Positions 48,345-56,793 of a stretch of 64,000 nucleotides of DNA are shown here, in pieces. Below the pieces are notes generated by a model that made no database searches, was not told the origin of the DNA, and saw nothing but the letters and a program-made list of their open reading frames with translations. This DNA is from Bryobacteraceae bacterium (GTDB lineage Bacteria > Acidobacteriota > Terriglobia > Bryobacterales > Bryobacteraceae): contig JASHNT010000092.1 in NCBI GenBank assembly GCA_030041495.1, positions 45,679 through 109,678 of the forward strand, read 5' to 3'. The position numbers and the translations under genes were made by a program. Each line of letters starts with the position of its first letter. The first letter of the stretch is position 1.

Positions 48345-49022
48345 ATGGACACCACGGCCTACGAGATCGGTGCTGTGTTTTTCCTCGCGGCACTGTTTAT
48401 GATGGGGACGCTGACCCGCGGCCTTATCCCTGTTCCCATTTTCAAGAACGCCAAGCTTGTGATGCTCCTGACAGGCGCGCTGTTGGTGGGATGGGTGGCG
48501 TATCTCCGGCTGCCCGATATCTCCGGTTTTTTCGACGTGGGAATAGCGAAGCGCACCGTACCCTCGGAAGCCGTGCCGGTGGAGACGCCGAAACCCGTGG
48601 CAGCCGGTCCAGCCGTCCCAGCTCCGCCGGCATTCAGATCGACGGGCCAGCCCGCGGCGACGGTCAAGCCGACGGTCCGCCCGGCACCTGCGGTCAAGGC
48701 CACGATTCGGCCCGCGCCAGTCGTGCAGATTCGGGAGGCATCATCCGCCCAGGTTGCCCCTGCGGTGGCGTTGGCACCACAACCCCAGCAGATTCCCGAC
48801 GCTCCGGCCCACATAGAAGCTGCTCCGCCTGTCCAGCCGGTTGCGAGCGGCAGTGAGTTAGAGGCGGCTCCGAATCATCAAGCCGACGGAAACAGGGTTA
48901 AGCGCGCGATCAAGTCCGTGGGTCACTTTCTGCACATCGGCCACGAAAAGTATCAACCTCCGGTTGTCGCGCCAGTGCCAGCGACGCCTTCGGACCAAGG
49001 GAGCGCGGAAGGCTCCCGCTGA
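48345..49022 (+). CDS. membrane protein with Pro/Ala-rich domain, unknown
   Basis: Six bases after the TIGR03437 gene. Two N-terminal hydrophobic helices (IGAVFFLAALFMMGTL and LVMLLTGALLVGWVAYLRL) precede a ~130-residue low-complexity region rich in Pro, Ala and Val, with repeated KPTVRPAPAVKATIRPAPVV-like phrases, ending in a basic segment (NRVKRAIKSVGHFLHIGHEK). It could be a periplasm-spanning linker. No family is recognised. Length 225; possibly co-transcribed with its neighbour. Confidence 0.7.
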   Translation: MDTTAYEIGAVFFLAALFMMGTLTRGLIPVPIFKNAKLVMLLTGALLVGWVAYLRLPDISGFFDVGIAKRTVPSEAVPVETPKPVAAGPAVPAPPAFRSTGQPAATVKPTVRPAPAVKATIRPAPVVQIREASSAQVAPAVALAPQPQQIPDAPAHIEAAPPVQPVASGSELEAAPNHQADGNRVKRAIKSVGHFLHIGHEKYQPPVVAPVPATPSDQGSAEGSR

Positions 49023-49046
49023 TCCTCGATCCGCGGTCCTCGCGCT

Positions 49047-49075
49047 GCGGGGCGCGGCTGTACGCGCAGCCCCGC
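49047..49075. terminator. intergenic hairpin between convergent genes
   Basis: GCGGGGC at 49047-49053 pairs with GCCCCGC at 49069-49075, with an inner GCG/CGC pair. It lies between the convergent genes ending at 49022 and 49119. There is no T-run on either strand, so it may be a bidirectional weak terminator or just a stable hairpin. Confidence 0.35.
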
Positions 49076-49118
49076 GTTCATCCAAAGCATCGACGATCAG
49101 CAGCCGGCATCCCCTGCT

Positions 49119-49595
49119 TCAGTTCGGATACGATCCGGTGATGTAATTGTGCAGGTGCCGGATGGTCTGCTCCTGATCCTGGATGACCCAGTTCACCACG
49201 TCGCCGATGGAAACGATCCCGGCGATGCGGCCGGATTCCAGAACGGGCAGGTACCTGATGCGGCGGGAAGTCATCAACTGCATGCACTCCCCGATGGTTT
49301 GCTGCGGAGTGACGAAAGTCACCGGCGTACTCATGATTTCGAGCACCAGGGTATCGCGCGACTGCCGGCCCTTGAGAATGACCTTGCGGGCGTAATCGCG
49401 TTCCGTGACAATTCCCACGAGTTGCCCGGCGTACAGGACCGGCAGAGCCCCGACGTGCTTCTCGGACATACTCTCCAGTGCTTCCAAGACGCTCGCCTCA
49501 GGAGCAATCGACCAGACCGTGGCGTCCTTCTGGGCGAGCAGCGAACTTACCGTCTCATTCAGGTTCGTGGTTTGCGAAGGCTGGGACACTTGCAT
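49119..49595 (-). CDS. protein with two CBS domains
   Basis: ATG 49595 has AGGAGGTG upstream. The 158-residue protein is a Bateman pair: VWSIAPEASVLEALESMSEKHVGALPVL with GIVTERDYARKV, and VTFVTPQQTIGECMQLM with RIRYLPVL and GIVSIGDVVNWVI. Standalone CBS pairs bind adenine nucleotides (AMP, ATP, NAD) and regulate partners. No partner is obvious here. It ends ...YITGSYPN. Confidence 0.92.
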   Translation of the reverse strand: MQVSQPSQTTNLNETVSSLLAQKDATVWSIAPEASVLEALESMSEKHVGALPVLYAGQLVGIVTERDYARKVILKGRQSRDTLVLEIMSTPVTFVTPQQTIGECMQLMTSRRIRYLPVLESGRIAGIVSIGDVVNWVIQDQEQTIRHLHNYITGSYPN

Positions 49596-49701
49596 CGGAG
49601 CACCTCCTGCCTGGAATATGCGCCGCCAATTCCGTAGAGTCAATCCCCGGGGCATCCGCTGCGCCGGCTCACCTGTAACATGTTGATACGATGAGAAGTC
49701 A

Positions 49702-50679
49702 ATGCTCGGAAAGGATGGTCGCGGAGGCTGGCGAAGATGGGTTCAACGTCCCCAGAGCTTATGGGTGCGGAAAGCCCTGGCCCAGATTCACCTGTGGATC
49801 GGAATTGGCGTCGGCATCTACGTCCTGCTGATCAGCGTCTCCGGCAGCGCCATCGTTTTCCGCCGGGAGTTGGCACGGTATTCGCGAAAGTCCGCCTCTG
49901 TGGCCCAATCGGGCCGGAGAATGAGCCGCGAAGAGCTGCAAAAGCGCGTGCAGTCGGATTTTCCCAGCTACGAAATTTACGGGGTCTATGACTCCGAACG
50001 GCCGGAACGTCCGGTAGAAGTTGTGCTCGGCGACGGCAAGACGCGTATCAGCCGCTTGTTCGATCCCTACACCGGCCGGAACCTCGGCGACCCGCAGTCC
50101 TTCATGAGCCGCACCTTGGGATGGCTGATCGATCTGCATGACAATCTCCTGGCGGGAATGACCGGGCGGTTGGTGAATGGCATCGGCGCGCTTTTTGTGA
50201 CGCTGCTTTCGTTGACGGGAATCATTATCTGGTGGCCAGGAATCCGGCATTGGCGGCGCGCCATCGTCATCCACCGCAAAGCGCGCTTTGCCCGCTTCAA
50301 TTGGGATCTCCATAGCGCGGCAGGTTTCTGGTGCTCAGCGTTCGTATTTGTGTGGGGGCTCTCCGGCATTTGCCTGTGTTTTCCCGCGGTGCTCAATCCG
50401 GTCCTTTCCAATGACGGCGTCTTTTGGATCACGCAGCTTCACTTCGGCCGGTTTGACCGGGTGACAGAAGCGATATGGACGATTCTGGGACTCGCGCCGG
50501 CGCTGCTCGCCATCACGGGAGCTCTAATGTGGTGGAACCGGGTGTTACGCAAAAGAATCGCGATTCGGCGCAGCGCAAACAGCGCGCGGATCACCTGGCT
50601 ACCCGCTCGCGCTCACCGAACCAGGCGCCGGGCCGCTACTGCGCACGCAGACATGTTCCGGCATAGTGACCAGCAATAA
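49702..50679 (+). CDS. PepSY-associated transmembrane protein
   Basis: Four membrane helices in the PepSY_TM pattern: HLWIGIGVGIYVLLISVSG, LFVTLLSLTGIIIWWPG, WDLHSAAGFWCSAFVFVWG and LGLAPALLAITGALMWWN. Conserved His (HLW, DLHDNLL, DLHSAAG) may carry heme or metal. A ~100-residue extracytoplasmic PepSY region (REELQKRVQSDFPSYEIYG) lies between helices 1 and 2. Such proteins are linked to iron or ferric-siderophore reduction. Length 325; the basic tail after the last helix is unusual. Confidence 0.85.
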   Translation: MLGKDGRGGWRRWVQRPQSLWVRKALAQIHLWIGIGVGIYVLLISVSGSAIVFRRELARYSRKSASVAQSGRRMSREELQKRVQSDFPSYEIYGVYDSERPERPVEVVLGDGKTRISRLFDPYTGRNLGDPQSFMSRTLGWLIDLHDNLLAGMTGRLVNGIGALFVTLLSLTGIIIWWPGIRHWRRAIVIHRKARFARFNWDLHSAAGFWCSAFVFVWGLSGICLCFPAVLNPVLSNDGVFWITQLHFGRFDRVTEAIWTILGLAPALLAITGALMWWNRVLRKRIAIRRSANSARITWLPARAHRTRRRAATAHADMFRHSDQQ

Positions 50680-51111
50680 TTCCCCGACCTACATCGCCGG
50701 TGCAACCGGTCGATAAAGAGCCTTCCTTAGGTTCCGGCATTGGCCGGCAGCGTTCCGAATATGGCGCGCAACTGGTCGGCTGTAGCGTTATTCGCGTCGG
50801 CGAAGTTCGGCCGGTTCGTCACCGCCGGCACCATGCCGTACTGCGTCGGCGCGAAGAATACGCAGTGGCGCCAGGGCCTGCACTTGTCCAACTGCCGCCG
50901 ATGGCAGAGTGCCGGACAGCAAACAATTTACCCAAAAAGGATTAAGACGTAATAAGCATTCTCAAATCTTACATGCTTGGCAGAATGGCATATAACACGC
51001 ACCCGAGATATGCGAAATATTAGCGCCAAGTCCGAAGAACTGGAGATTCGCGCAACGCAGATTGCTGGTTCGCGCGTCTCACGTGCCATGGTTCCCCGTT
51101 GGCGGCGGACG
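50680..51111. other. intergenic region with a possible minus-strand gene fragment
   Basis: About 430 bases separate the PepSY gene from the likely start of the next gene. On the minus strand 50727-50930, an open frame ends in a protein-like stretch (FFAPTQYGMVPAVTNRPNF, DANNATADQLRAIFGTLP). I do not recognise it and cannot find its start. Nothing else stands out except AT-rich bases at 50930-50990 that may be the promoter of the next gene. Confidence 0.35.
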
Positions 51112-53262
51112 ATGGTGCGCCGCACGCAGAACAGATCCCCGTACGCAATAGCGGCATTCGCCGTGTTCAGCGCCGCGCTTGCTGCCGCCCAGACCGTGGA
51201 TACAAGCGGCGATGGATTGCTCAACGGGAATTTCCAGTTCCGGCACGTGGCTATTTTAAATGTCGACATCGACTCCAACCCGACGGAGATTCAGGCAACC
51301 TACGGCACCATCACCTTCGACGGCGCGGGAAACTATACCATCACCGGGACCACAATCGATAACACAATTTCGAGCGGCGCGCCGCAGCCGTTTACAGTGA
51401 CCGGAGGAACTTACGCGATCGGCGCCAATGGAGCCGGCTATGTAGCCAACCCGCTGTATCCGGCAAATCAGAACGCTTACATTTACGGGGCCGTCGCACA
51501 GGGCGTGTACAGCGGTAGCTCCACTGAGGTCGGCGGGGAATTGACGCTAAATGATGTTTTCATTGCGATCCCAGTTGGCGAGGCGCCCACAAATGCGAGT
51601 TTCACCTCGCCCTATCAAACCGGCCTGCTGGATTTCACGGCCGGCGGGAGCACGGCGATTCTGAATGCGCTGTTCGAGCTTACTCCGAATGGCCAAGGCG
51701 GATTCGGCGGCATTAATCTCCATGGTCAAGCGTCGAACCAGAGCGCCGGTTCAATTCAACAGTCGATCTCGGGCGCGACTTATAACTTCAATAGCGACGG
51801 AAGTGCGACGCTGACGATTCCCTTGCCGCAGGGAGTGAGTTCGAGCAACGCGCTGTTCACTGGCACGAAGACGATTTTTCAGTCTGCCGACGGCAACTTC
51901 ATTTTGGGGTGGACCGGTGGGGGCTATGACATCTTCTTTGGCGTAAAGGCTCTGACGATTGCAGGCACGAACAGCATCAGCCAGGGGCTGTACTTCACGG
52001 CTGCATTGGAGGACTCGCCGATGTCCTCCGGAACGGATTCGTACTATGGCGGAACCAACAACTTCGGCGATACCAAGGGAGATGGAGTCATCCATCAACG
52101 GTTGAGCGCGCCGAACGAATTCTCCTACGACTTCGGCACCGACAATCAGATCGGTTTGAACCCGGATGGAAGCGCCGGGCCCGATTTTAACGGCTACGAT
52201 TACCTCTTTGGTGATGGAGGACTGGCGTTCGTCGCCATGGGGACCAACGGGAACTTCTCCCTGTTGGTGGGCATGCACGCACCCGCGTTCTCGGGACCGG
52301 GCGTCTACCTGAATCCGATCGGTGTCGTGAACGCAGCCAGCTACCAGCCCATTACCGCAAGTCTCGCACCGGGCGAACTGATCACGTTATTCGGCACCGG
52401 CCTCTCTCCGGTGACGCAGGCCGTATCGGGCGGACAGCCGTTCCTGCCGTCCTTGGGCGGCGTCTCCGTGTCGATCGACGGAATGCCTTGCCCAATTTAC
52501 TCCGTCAGTCCAACCCAGATTTCAGTCATTGCGCCGTATGAGCTGTCGTCCAACCCGGCCGGCCTGGCGAACATTCAAGTGACCAACGGCCAAGGTGCGT
52601 CCAATGTAGTGCAGATGTACCTCACCGACACGGCGCCGGGAGCCTTCTCGCTCGAAACAACTCCGCCTCTGGTGACCATTTCCGGCGAGCCAAGCATGGA
52701 TGGGATCGGCTACGCCGCCGCGCTTCACGCGGCAACGGGCGCGCCGGTTACTCCTGACAATCCGGCGGAGCCCGGTGAATATATATCGGTGTTTCTGACG
52801 GGCCTGGGCACTGTAGCGCCAATGGTTACGGATGGCGCAGCGGGGCCCTTGAGTCCGCTGAGTTGGGCTGACGTGTACCAGGTTGGCAACCTCACGGTTC
52901 TCTTTGACGATTTGGACATTGGATCGACCGGCAATGTGGGCAACATTGAGTACGCGGGGCTGGCGCCGGGGCTCGCCGGGCTCTATCAGTTGAACGTGCA
53001 GGTTCCGGAGGGCGTGCTAGGCGCCGGGGACGACGTCTACCTCGAATTTGTGACCGATGCGGCCGATGACGTTCAGATCCAGATTCCGTACGTATCTTCT
53101 TCAGCAGAGAGGACCGGAGCTGATTTGGCCGCGGTTGATTTGACAGCAAAGCCGGAGCGCACCGGGTTTGCGCGAGTCCGGCTCCGGCGGCTCCTGAATG
53201 GCAAGACAGCGGCTCGGCGAATAAACCGCCGCGGCGGTTTTCCTTCAAACGCAGGTAATTGA
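51112..53262 (+). CDS. secreted TIGR03437-type protein with long beta-rich N-terminal region
   Basis: Start uncertain; ATG 51112 gives a signal peptide (YAIAAFAVFSAALAAAQ), while an earlier ATG (50977) adds an unlikely extension. The first ~400 residues are rich in Gly, Asn and Tyr with repeated YNFNSDGSATLTIP-type strands and lack a named domain. From about residue 400 the TIGR03437 domain is clear (VVNAASYQPITASLAPGEL, VSIDGMPCPIYSVSPTQI, SVFLTGLGTVAPM, GLAGLYQLNVQVPEG). The normal end of the family is near IQIPYVSS; the ~50 following residues are basic and look like non-coding sequence read through (see the finding). About 716 residues. Confidence 0.8.
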   Translation: MVRRTQNRSPYAIAAFAVFSAALAAAQTVDTSGDGLLNGNFQFRHVAILNVDIDSNPTEIQATYGTITFDGAGNYTITGTTIDNTISSGAPQPFTVTGGTYAIGANGAGYVANPLYPANQNAYIYGAVAQGVYSGSSTEVGGELTLNDVFIAIPVGEAPTNASFTSPYQTGLLDFTAGGSTAILNALFELTPNGQGGFGGINLHGQASNQSAGSIQQSISGATYNFNSDGSATLTIPLPQGVSSSNALFTGTKTIFQSADGNFILGWTGGGYDIFFGVKALTIAGTNSISQGLYFTAALEDSPMSSGTDSYYGGTNNFGDTKGDGVIHQRLSAPNEFSYDFGTDNQIGLNPDGSAGPDFNGYDYLFGDGGLAFVAMGTNGNFSLLVGMHAPAFSGPGVYLNPIGVVNAASYQPITASLAPGELITLFGTGLSPVTQAVSGGQPFLPSLGGVSVSIDGMPCPIYSVSPTQISVIAPYELSSNPAGLANIQVTNGQGASNVVQMYLTDTAPGAFSLETTPPLVTISGEPSMDGIGYAAALHAATGAPVTPDNPAEPGEYISVFLTGLGTVAPMVTDGAAGPLSPLSWADVYQVGNLTVLFDDLDIGSTGNVGNIEYAGLAPGLAGLYQLNVQVPEGVLGAGDDVYLEFVTDAADDVQIQIPYVSSSAERTGADLAAVDLTAKPERTGFARVRLRRLLNGKTAARRINRRGGFPSNAGN
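53223..53246 (+). terminator. palindromic hairpin with T-rich tail
   Basis: AAACCGCCGCGGCGGTTT (53223-53240) is a perfect palindrome followed by TTCCTT. It has the form of an intrinsic terminator, although it lies within the open frame of the TIGR03437-type gene ending at 53262, which suggests that the real stop of that gene has been lost or missed just upstream. Confidence 0.55.
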
Positions 53263-53265
53263 TAT

Positions 53266-53288
53266 ATGGAGCGGCGTGCCCGCTCCAT
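53266..53288 (+). other. perfect nine-pair inverted repeat after the stop codon
   Basis: ATGGAGCGG and CCGCTCCAT face each other across a five-base loop, starting four bases after the stop at 53262. There is no T-run. It may be a stem-loop that protects mRNA ends or marks the border before the sulfotransferase gene. Confidence 0.5.
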
Positions 53289-53378
53289 AGTGACTGAGAA
53301 ACCGTTTGAGAGAAATAGTCTCAATGGAGTTCCTACATAGGACGGGTCGAGATGGTCTCGCTTGGAGGACGTCTTCGG

Positions 53379-55184
53379 ATGAGAGAAAAATTCACTGCGC
53401 CCGATAGGGCACGCCCTTTAATCTTGACGTGCCTGATCTTGCTTGCGGCTGCGGGGACGCCGTTACTGGCGCAAATGACCGTGTCGTTAAGCTCCTCGGT
53501 GCCGTCACCCGCTCTACTCGGCGTCCCGGTGACCTGGACCGCCACCGTATCGGGCGCCAGTCCGGGAACTCTGGTGTATCGTTTTCAGGTTGGCCACGAC
53601 GGCCGGGATTTCCGAACCCTGGTGGACTATGGACCGAATTCTTCCCTGGTTTGGACCACGATCGCGGAGGATGGGGAATACGCTATGGAGGTTTCGGTCC
53701 AGAACAGCACCACGGGAGAAACAACTAGCGCAACGGAGTTGTTTTCGTTTTCGCCGATCAACACGGGTCCGGAGCCCATGGTCACGCCCAGCGCCGCCAA
53801 TCCGCAGGTCTACATATTCAGCGCGCCGGCCTGCGAGTCCGGCAGCGTGAGTGTTCAGTTTCAGTCAGGCGGCGGAATGATGCAAAGCACACCGTCCCAG
53901 CCGTGCCTAGCAGGGCACGGCATGAACTTCTACCTGGCGGGCATGCTTCCCAATACACCCTGCACTGCTTACTACGTGGTCCAAACGGGGAAGGATCTTT
54001 TGTACGGCGCGTCGGTAACCTTCACTCCGCCGGGTAGCCCAGTGCAGCCGCCCGCCGAATCGCCTCTTACCGATGGACCGCCGCCGGCAGTAGACGGATT
54101 TTTGTTGCAAAGTCTCCTGTCCGGACGCCCAATTGCCACGGATCTAAACGGCAACATCGTATGGACCGGGCCGAGCGATATCTCCTTCCTGACGCGGCCA
54201 CAGACTGGCGGAACGTTTCTCGGAATCTATCAAAATGACGCGGAACCTCCTTCTCAGCAATATTTTCGAGAATTCGATCTGGCAGGCATCACCGTCGCGG
54301 AAACCAATGCAGCGCAAATAAACGCGCAGCTTGCGATCCTTGGTGCGCACGCCATCAATGGATTCCATCATGAGGCCCGAAAGCTCCCCAATGGCGATTA
54401 CCTGGTCCTCGCCGACTCAGAGCGAATTCTCACGAATGTCCAAGGACCGGGCCCGGTGGATGTGATCGGCGATACGATCCTGGTACTCGGCCCGGATCTG
54501 CAAGTGCTTTGGGTTTGGGATTCGTTCGACCATCTGGACAACAGCCGGCAAGCTGTCCTGGGCGAGACCTGCGCAACCGGAAACGCGGGTTGTGCCCCCT
54601 GGTACTTGGCGCCGGTTGCAAACGACTGGTTGCACGGCAACGCGCTGCAACTCACTCCGGACGGGGACATCCTGTATTCCATTCGTAATCAGGACTGGGT
54701 GGTCAAGATCGACTACCAGAATGGATCCGGAAGCGGCAACGTCATCTGGCGTCTGGGAAACGAAGGCGATTTCTCAATCGTTTCCTCTGACCCTTACCCT
54801 TGGTTCTCGCACCAGCACGATGCGAACTTTGAGTCTAACAATGTCAACTTCCTGGTCTTCGACGATGGCAATACGCGAGTGCAAAACGATCCGGCGGCCA
54901 GTCCCAATAGCCGCGGGCAGATGTACCAGGTGGATCAGCAGAACATGATTGCCACGCTGGTGGTGAACGCGGACATGGGGACCTACTCCTTTGCGTTGGG
55001 TTCGGCGCAGGCCTTGCCAAACGGAGACTACCACTTCCTTTCCGGATATATCGAGGCTGCCAACGGAGTCACCGACGCCCAGTCCCTGGAGGTGACGGCA
55101 TCCGGCGATGTGGTCTTCGGTATTCAATTCGCGACCCTTGAATATCGCACCTTCCGGATGCCGGACCTGTACACGGCGCCTTAG
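53379..55184 (+). CDS. arylsulfate sulfotransferase (ASST)-like secreted enzyme
   Basis: GGAGG lies ten bases before ATG 53379. A signal peptide (LTCLILLAAAGTPLLA) and an Ig-like domain (~residues 35-125) precede the ASST propeller. The four catalytic positions of the family appear in order: His331 (GFHHEARKLPNGDY), His419 (NDWLHGNALQLTPDGD), Arg436 (YSIRNQDWVVKID) and His478 or His480 (WFSHQHDANF). ASST moves sulfate groups between phenols without PAPS in the periplasm, through a sulfo-His. Length 601. The sulfatase gene follows 102 bases downstream, so a shared function in sulfate-ester turnover is likely. Confidence 0.85.
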   Translation: MREKFTAPDRARPLILTCLILLAAAGTPLLAQMTVSLSSSVPSPALLGVPVTWTATVSGASPGTLVYRFQVGHDGRDFRTLVDYGPNSSLVWTTIAEDGEYAMEVSVQNSTTGETTSATELFSFSPINTGPEPMVTPSAANPQVYIFSAPACESGSVSVQFQSGGGMMQSTPSQPCLAGHGMNFYLAGMLPNTPCTAYYVVQTGKDLLYGASVTFTPPGSPVQPPAESPLTDGPPPAVDGFLLQSLLSGRPIATDLNGNIVWTGPSDISFLTRPQTGGTFLGIYQNDAEPPSQQYFREFDLAGITVAETNAAQINAQLAILGAHAINGFHHEARKLPNGDYLVLADSERILTNVQGPGPVDVIGDTILVLGPDLQVLWVWDSFDHLDNSRQAVLGETCATGNAGCAPWYLAPVANDWLHGNALQLTPDGDILYSIRNQDWVVKIDYQNGSGSGNVIWRLGNEGDFSIVSSDPYPWFSHQHDANFESNNVNFLVFDDGNTRVQNDPAASPNSRGQMYQVDQQNMIATLVVNADMGTYSFALGSAQALPNGDYHFLSGYIEAANGVTDAQSLEVTASGDVVFGIQFATLEYRTFRMPDLYTAP

Positions 55185-55286
55185 ATCCGGCAGACCGGCC
55201 GCGTCTCCCGCCCCTCTCGCGCGAATGGTATCCTAGTCAGTCCAGCCCGCGTTCCTGACGATTGACTAGTGTATCTAGAGGTGTAG

Positions 55287-56720
55287 ATGTATCAAAGGCA
55301 GTTACCCCGGCGCTCCTTCCTGAAAGCTGCAGGCGGAGCGGTCTTGGGCGCGTCGATGTTGCGCAGCCAGCCGGCCGCCCCTCCTAATGTAGTCCTCATT
55401 CTCTGCGATGATCTGGGCTTTGGCGATGTGCACTGCTACGGATCGAGCATTTCCACCCCGAATATCGACGGGATGGCGCAGGAAGGCGTACGCTTCCAGC
55501 AATTCTATTCGGCCAGTAATGTGTGTTCCCCGTCGCGGGCAGCCCTGCTGACCGGCCAATATCAAACCCGCGTAGGCGTGCCGGATGTTTTGACTCCGAC
55601 TTCGACCACCGGGCTCTCCTTATCGGCGAAGACCATCGCCGAGGTCCTCAAACCCTTGAATTATAAAACCATGTGCGTGGGGAAATGGCACTTGGGCACC
55701 GAGCCCCAGTTCCTACCCACCAGCCGCGGCTTTGACCACTACTACGGGATTCCGTACAGTAACGATCAGTCACCATCCATTCTGATGCAGGACACTACGG
55801 TCATTGAGTCGCCCGTGGTGCTGAATACGCTGACGCAGCAATATACGCAACAGGCGACGAATTTCATCGAGTCCGCCGCTGGCTCGCCTTTCTTTCTCTA
55901 CCTGGCGCATACTTTTCCACACATCCCGCTGGCCGCATCCAACGCTTTTCTGGGAAAGTCCGGTTTGGGCTTGTACGGCGACGTGATTGAGGAGATCGAC
56001 TGGAGCGTAGGGCAGGTTTTGCAATCCCTACAGGCCAACGGCGTAGACAACAACACCTTGGTGATTTTCACCAGCGACAACGGGCCTTGGTATCTGGGCA
56101 GTGCGGGCAATCTACGCGGGCGCAAGGGGTGGAGCTACGAGGGCGGAGTCCGGGAACCGTTCATCGCCCGCTTTCCGGGCCGGATTCCGGCTTCTTCAAA
56201 GCGTGGCGGCGTTTCCGCGGGGCGCTCGACCCAGTCGGTCGCAACCACCATGGATCTTATGCCGACCATCGCCGCCCTGTGCGGCGCGCCCCTGCCCACC
56301 GGCAACGGCCCCTTGGATGGGGTCAACATCTGGCCGGTTCTCGCGGAACAGCAGGCCGACGTCGCTCACCCCCTGTTTTTGTACTTCGACAGTTGGAACA
56401 TGCAGTGCGCGCGAATGGGAGATTGGAAACTGCACGTATCCCGATACAACACATTCGCGTGGAGTCCGGACCCGGTCGGCGGCCGTATCAACTTACCTTT
56501 GCCTAATCCGGAGCTTTACAATCTCGCTCTCGATCCGGGCGAGAGTTATGACTGCGCGGCCGACTTTCCCGGCGTCGTCGCCGAGATCCAGGCCGGCATT
56601 CAGCAGATGTTGCCTACCTTTCCCGCCCAAGTCCTCAGCACCTATAACGCCACCATGGCAATACCGTCCTTCGCCACCGACGGGGCTTTACCAGTGGAGT
56701 TGAACCAATCCTGTCAGTGA
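55287..56720 (+). CDS. secreted sulfatase (arylsulfatase family)
   Basis: A Tat-type signal peptide (RRSFLKAAGGAVLGAS) precedes VVLILCDDLGFGDV (metal Asp pair) and the sulfatase signature beginning at Cys80, CSPSRAALLTGQYQTR, whose Cys is converted to formylglycine. Further motifs are KWHLGTEPQFLPT, FLYLAHTFPHIPL and FTSDNGPWYLG. Length 477 is normal. It hydrolyses sulfate esters outside the cytoplasm. The adjacent radical-SAM maturase supports oxygen-independent activation. The substrate may be aryl sulfates, given the ASST neighbour. Confidence 0.92.
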   Translation: MYQRQLPRRSFLKAAGGAVLGASMLRSQPAAPPNVVLILCDDLGFGDVHCYGSSISTPNIDGMAQEGVRFQQFYSASNVCSPSRAALLTGQYQTRVGVPDVLTPTSTTGLSLSAKTIAEVLKPLNYKTMCVGKWHLGTEPQFLPTSRGFDHYYGIPYSNDQSPSILMQDTTVIESPVVLNTLTQQYTQQATNFIESAAGSPFFLYLAHTFPHIPLAASNAFLGKSGLGLYGDVIEEIDWSVGQVLQSLQANGVDNNTLVIFTSDNGPWYLGSAGNLRGRKGWSYEGGVREPFIARFPGRIPASSKRGGVSAGRSTQSVATTMDLMPTIAALCGAPLPTGNGPLDGVNIWPVLAEQQADVAHPLFLYFDSWNMQCARMGDWKLHVSRYNTFAWSPDPVGGRINLPLPNPELYNLALDPGESYDCAADFPGVVAEIQAGIQQMLPTFPAQVLSTYNATMAIPSFATDGALPVELNQSCQ

Positions 56721-56730
56721 TGCCGTGAGT

Positions 56731-56759
56731 CAAGAGGGCCAATCAAGAGGGTCAAGAGT
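56731..56759 (+). repeat. short direct repeats TCAAGAGGG
   Basis: TCAAGAGGG at 56731-56739 and 56744-56752, followed by TCAAGAG at 56753-56759, fill the spacer between sulfatase and maturase genes. They may be slippage products; a regulator site is conceivable but unsupported. Confidence 0.5.
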
Positions 56760-56793
56760 AAGCGGGTGAACTAAACCTTGTTTGAAGTAAAGC

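Noticed and set aside
47124..53262. Beta-rich secreted genes as possible mobile or phage tail proteins
   Set aside because: The TIGR03437-type C-terminal domain is a lineage-specific secretion or adhesion marker, and no phage genes are nearby.
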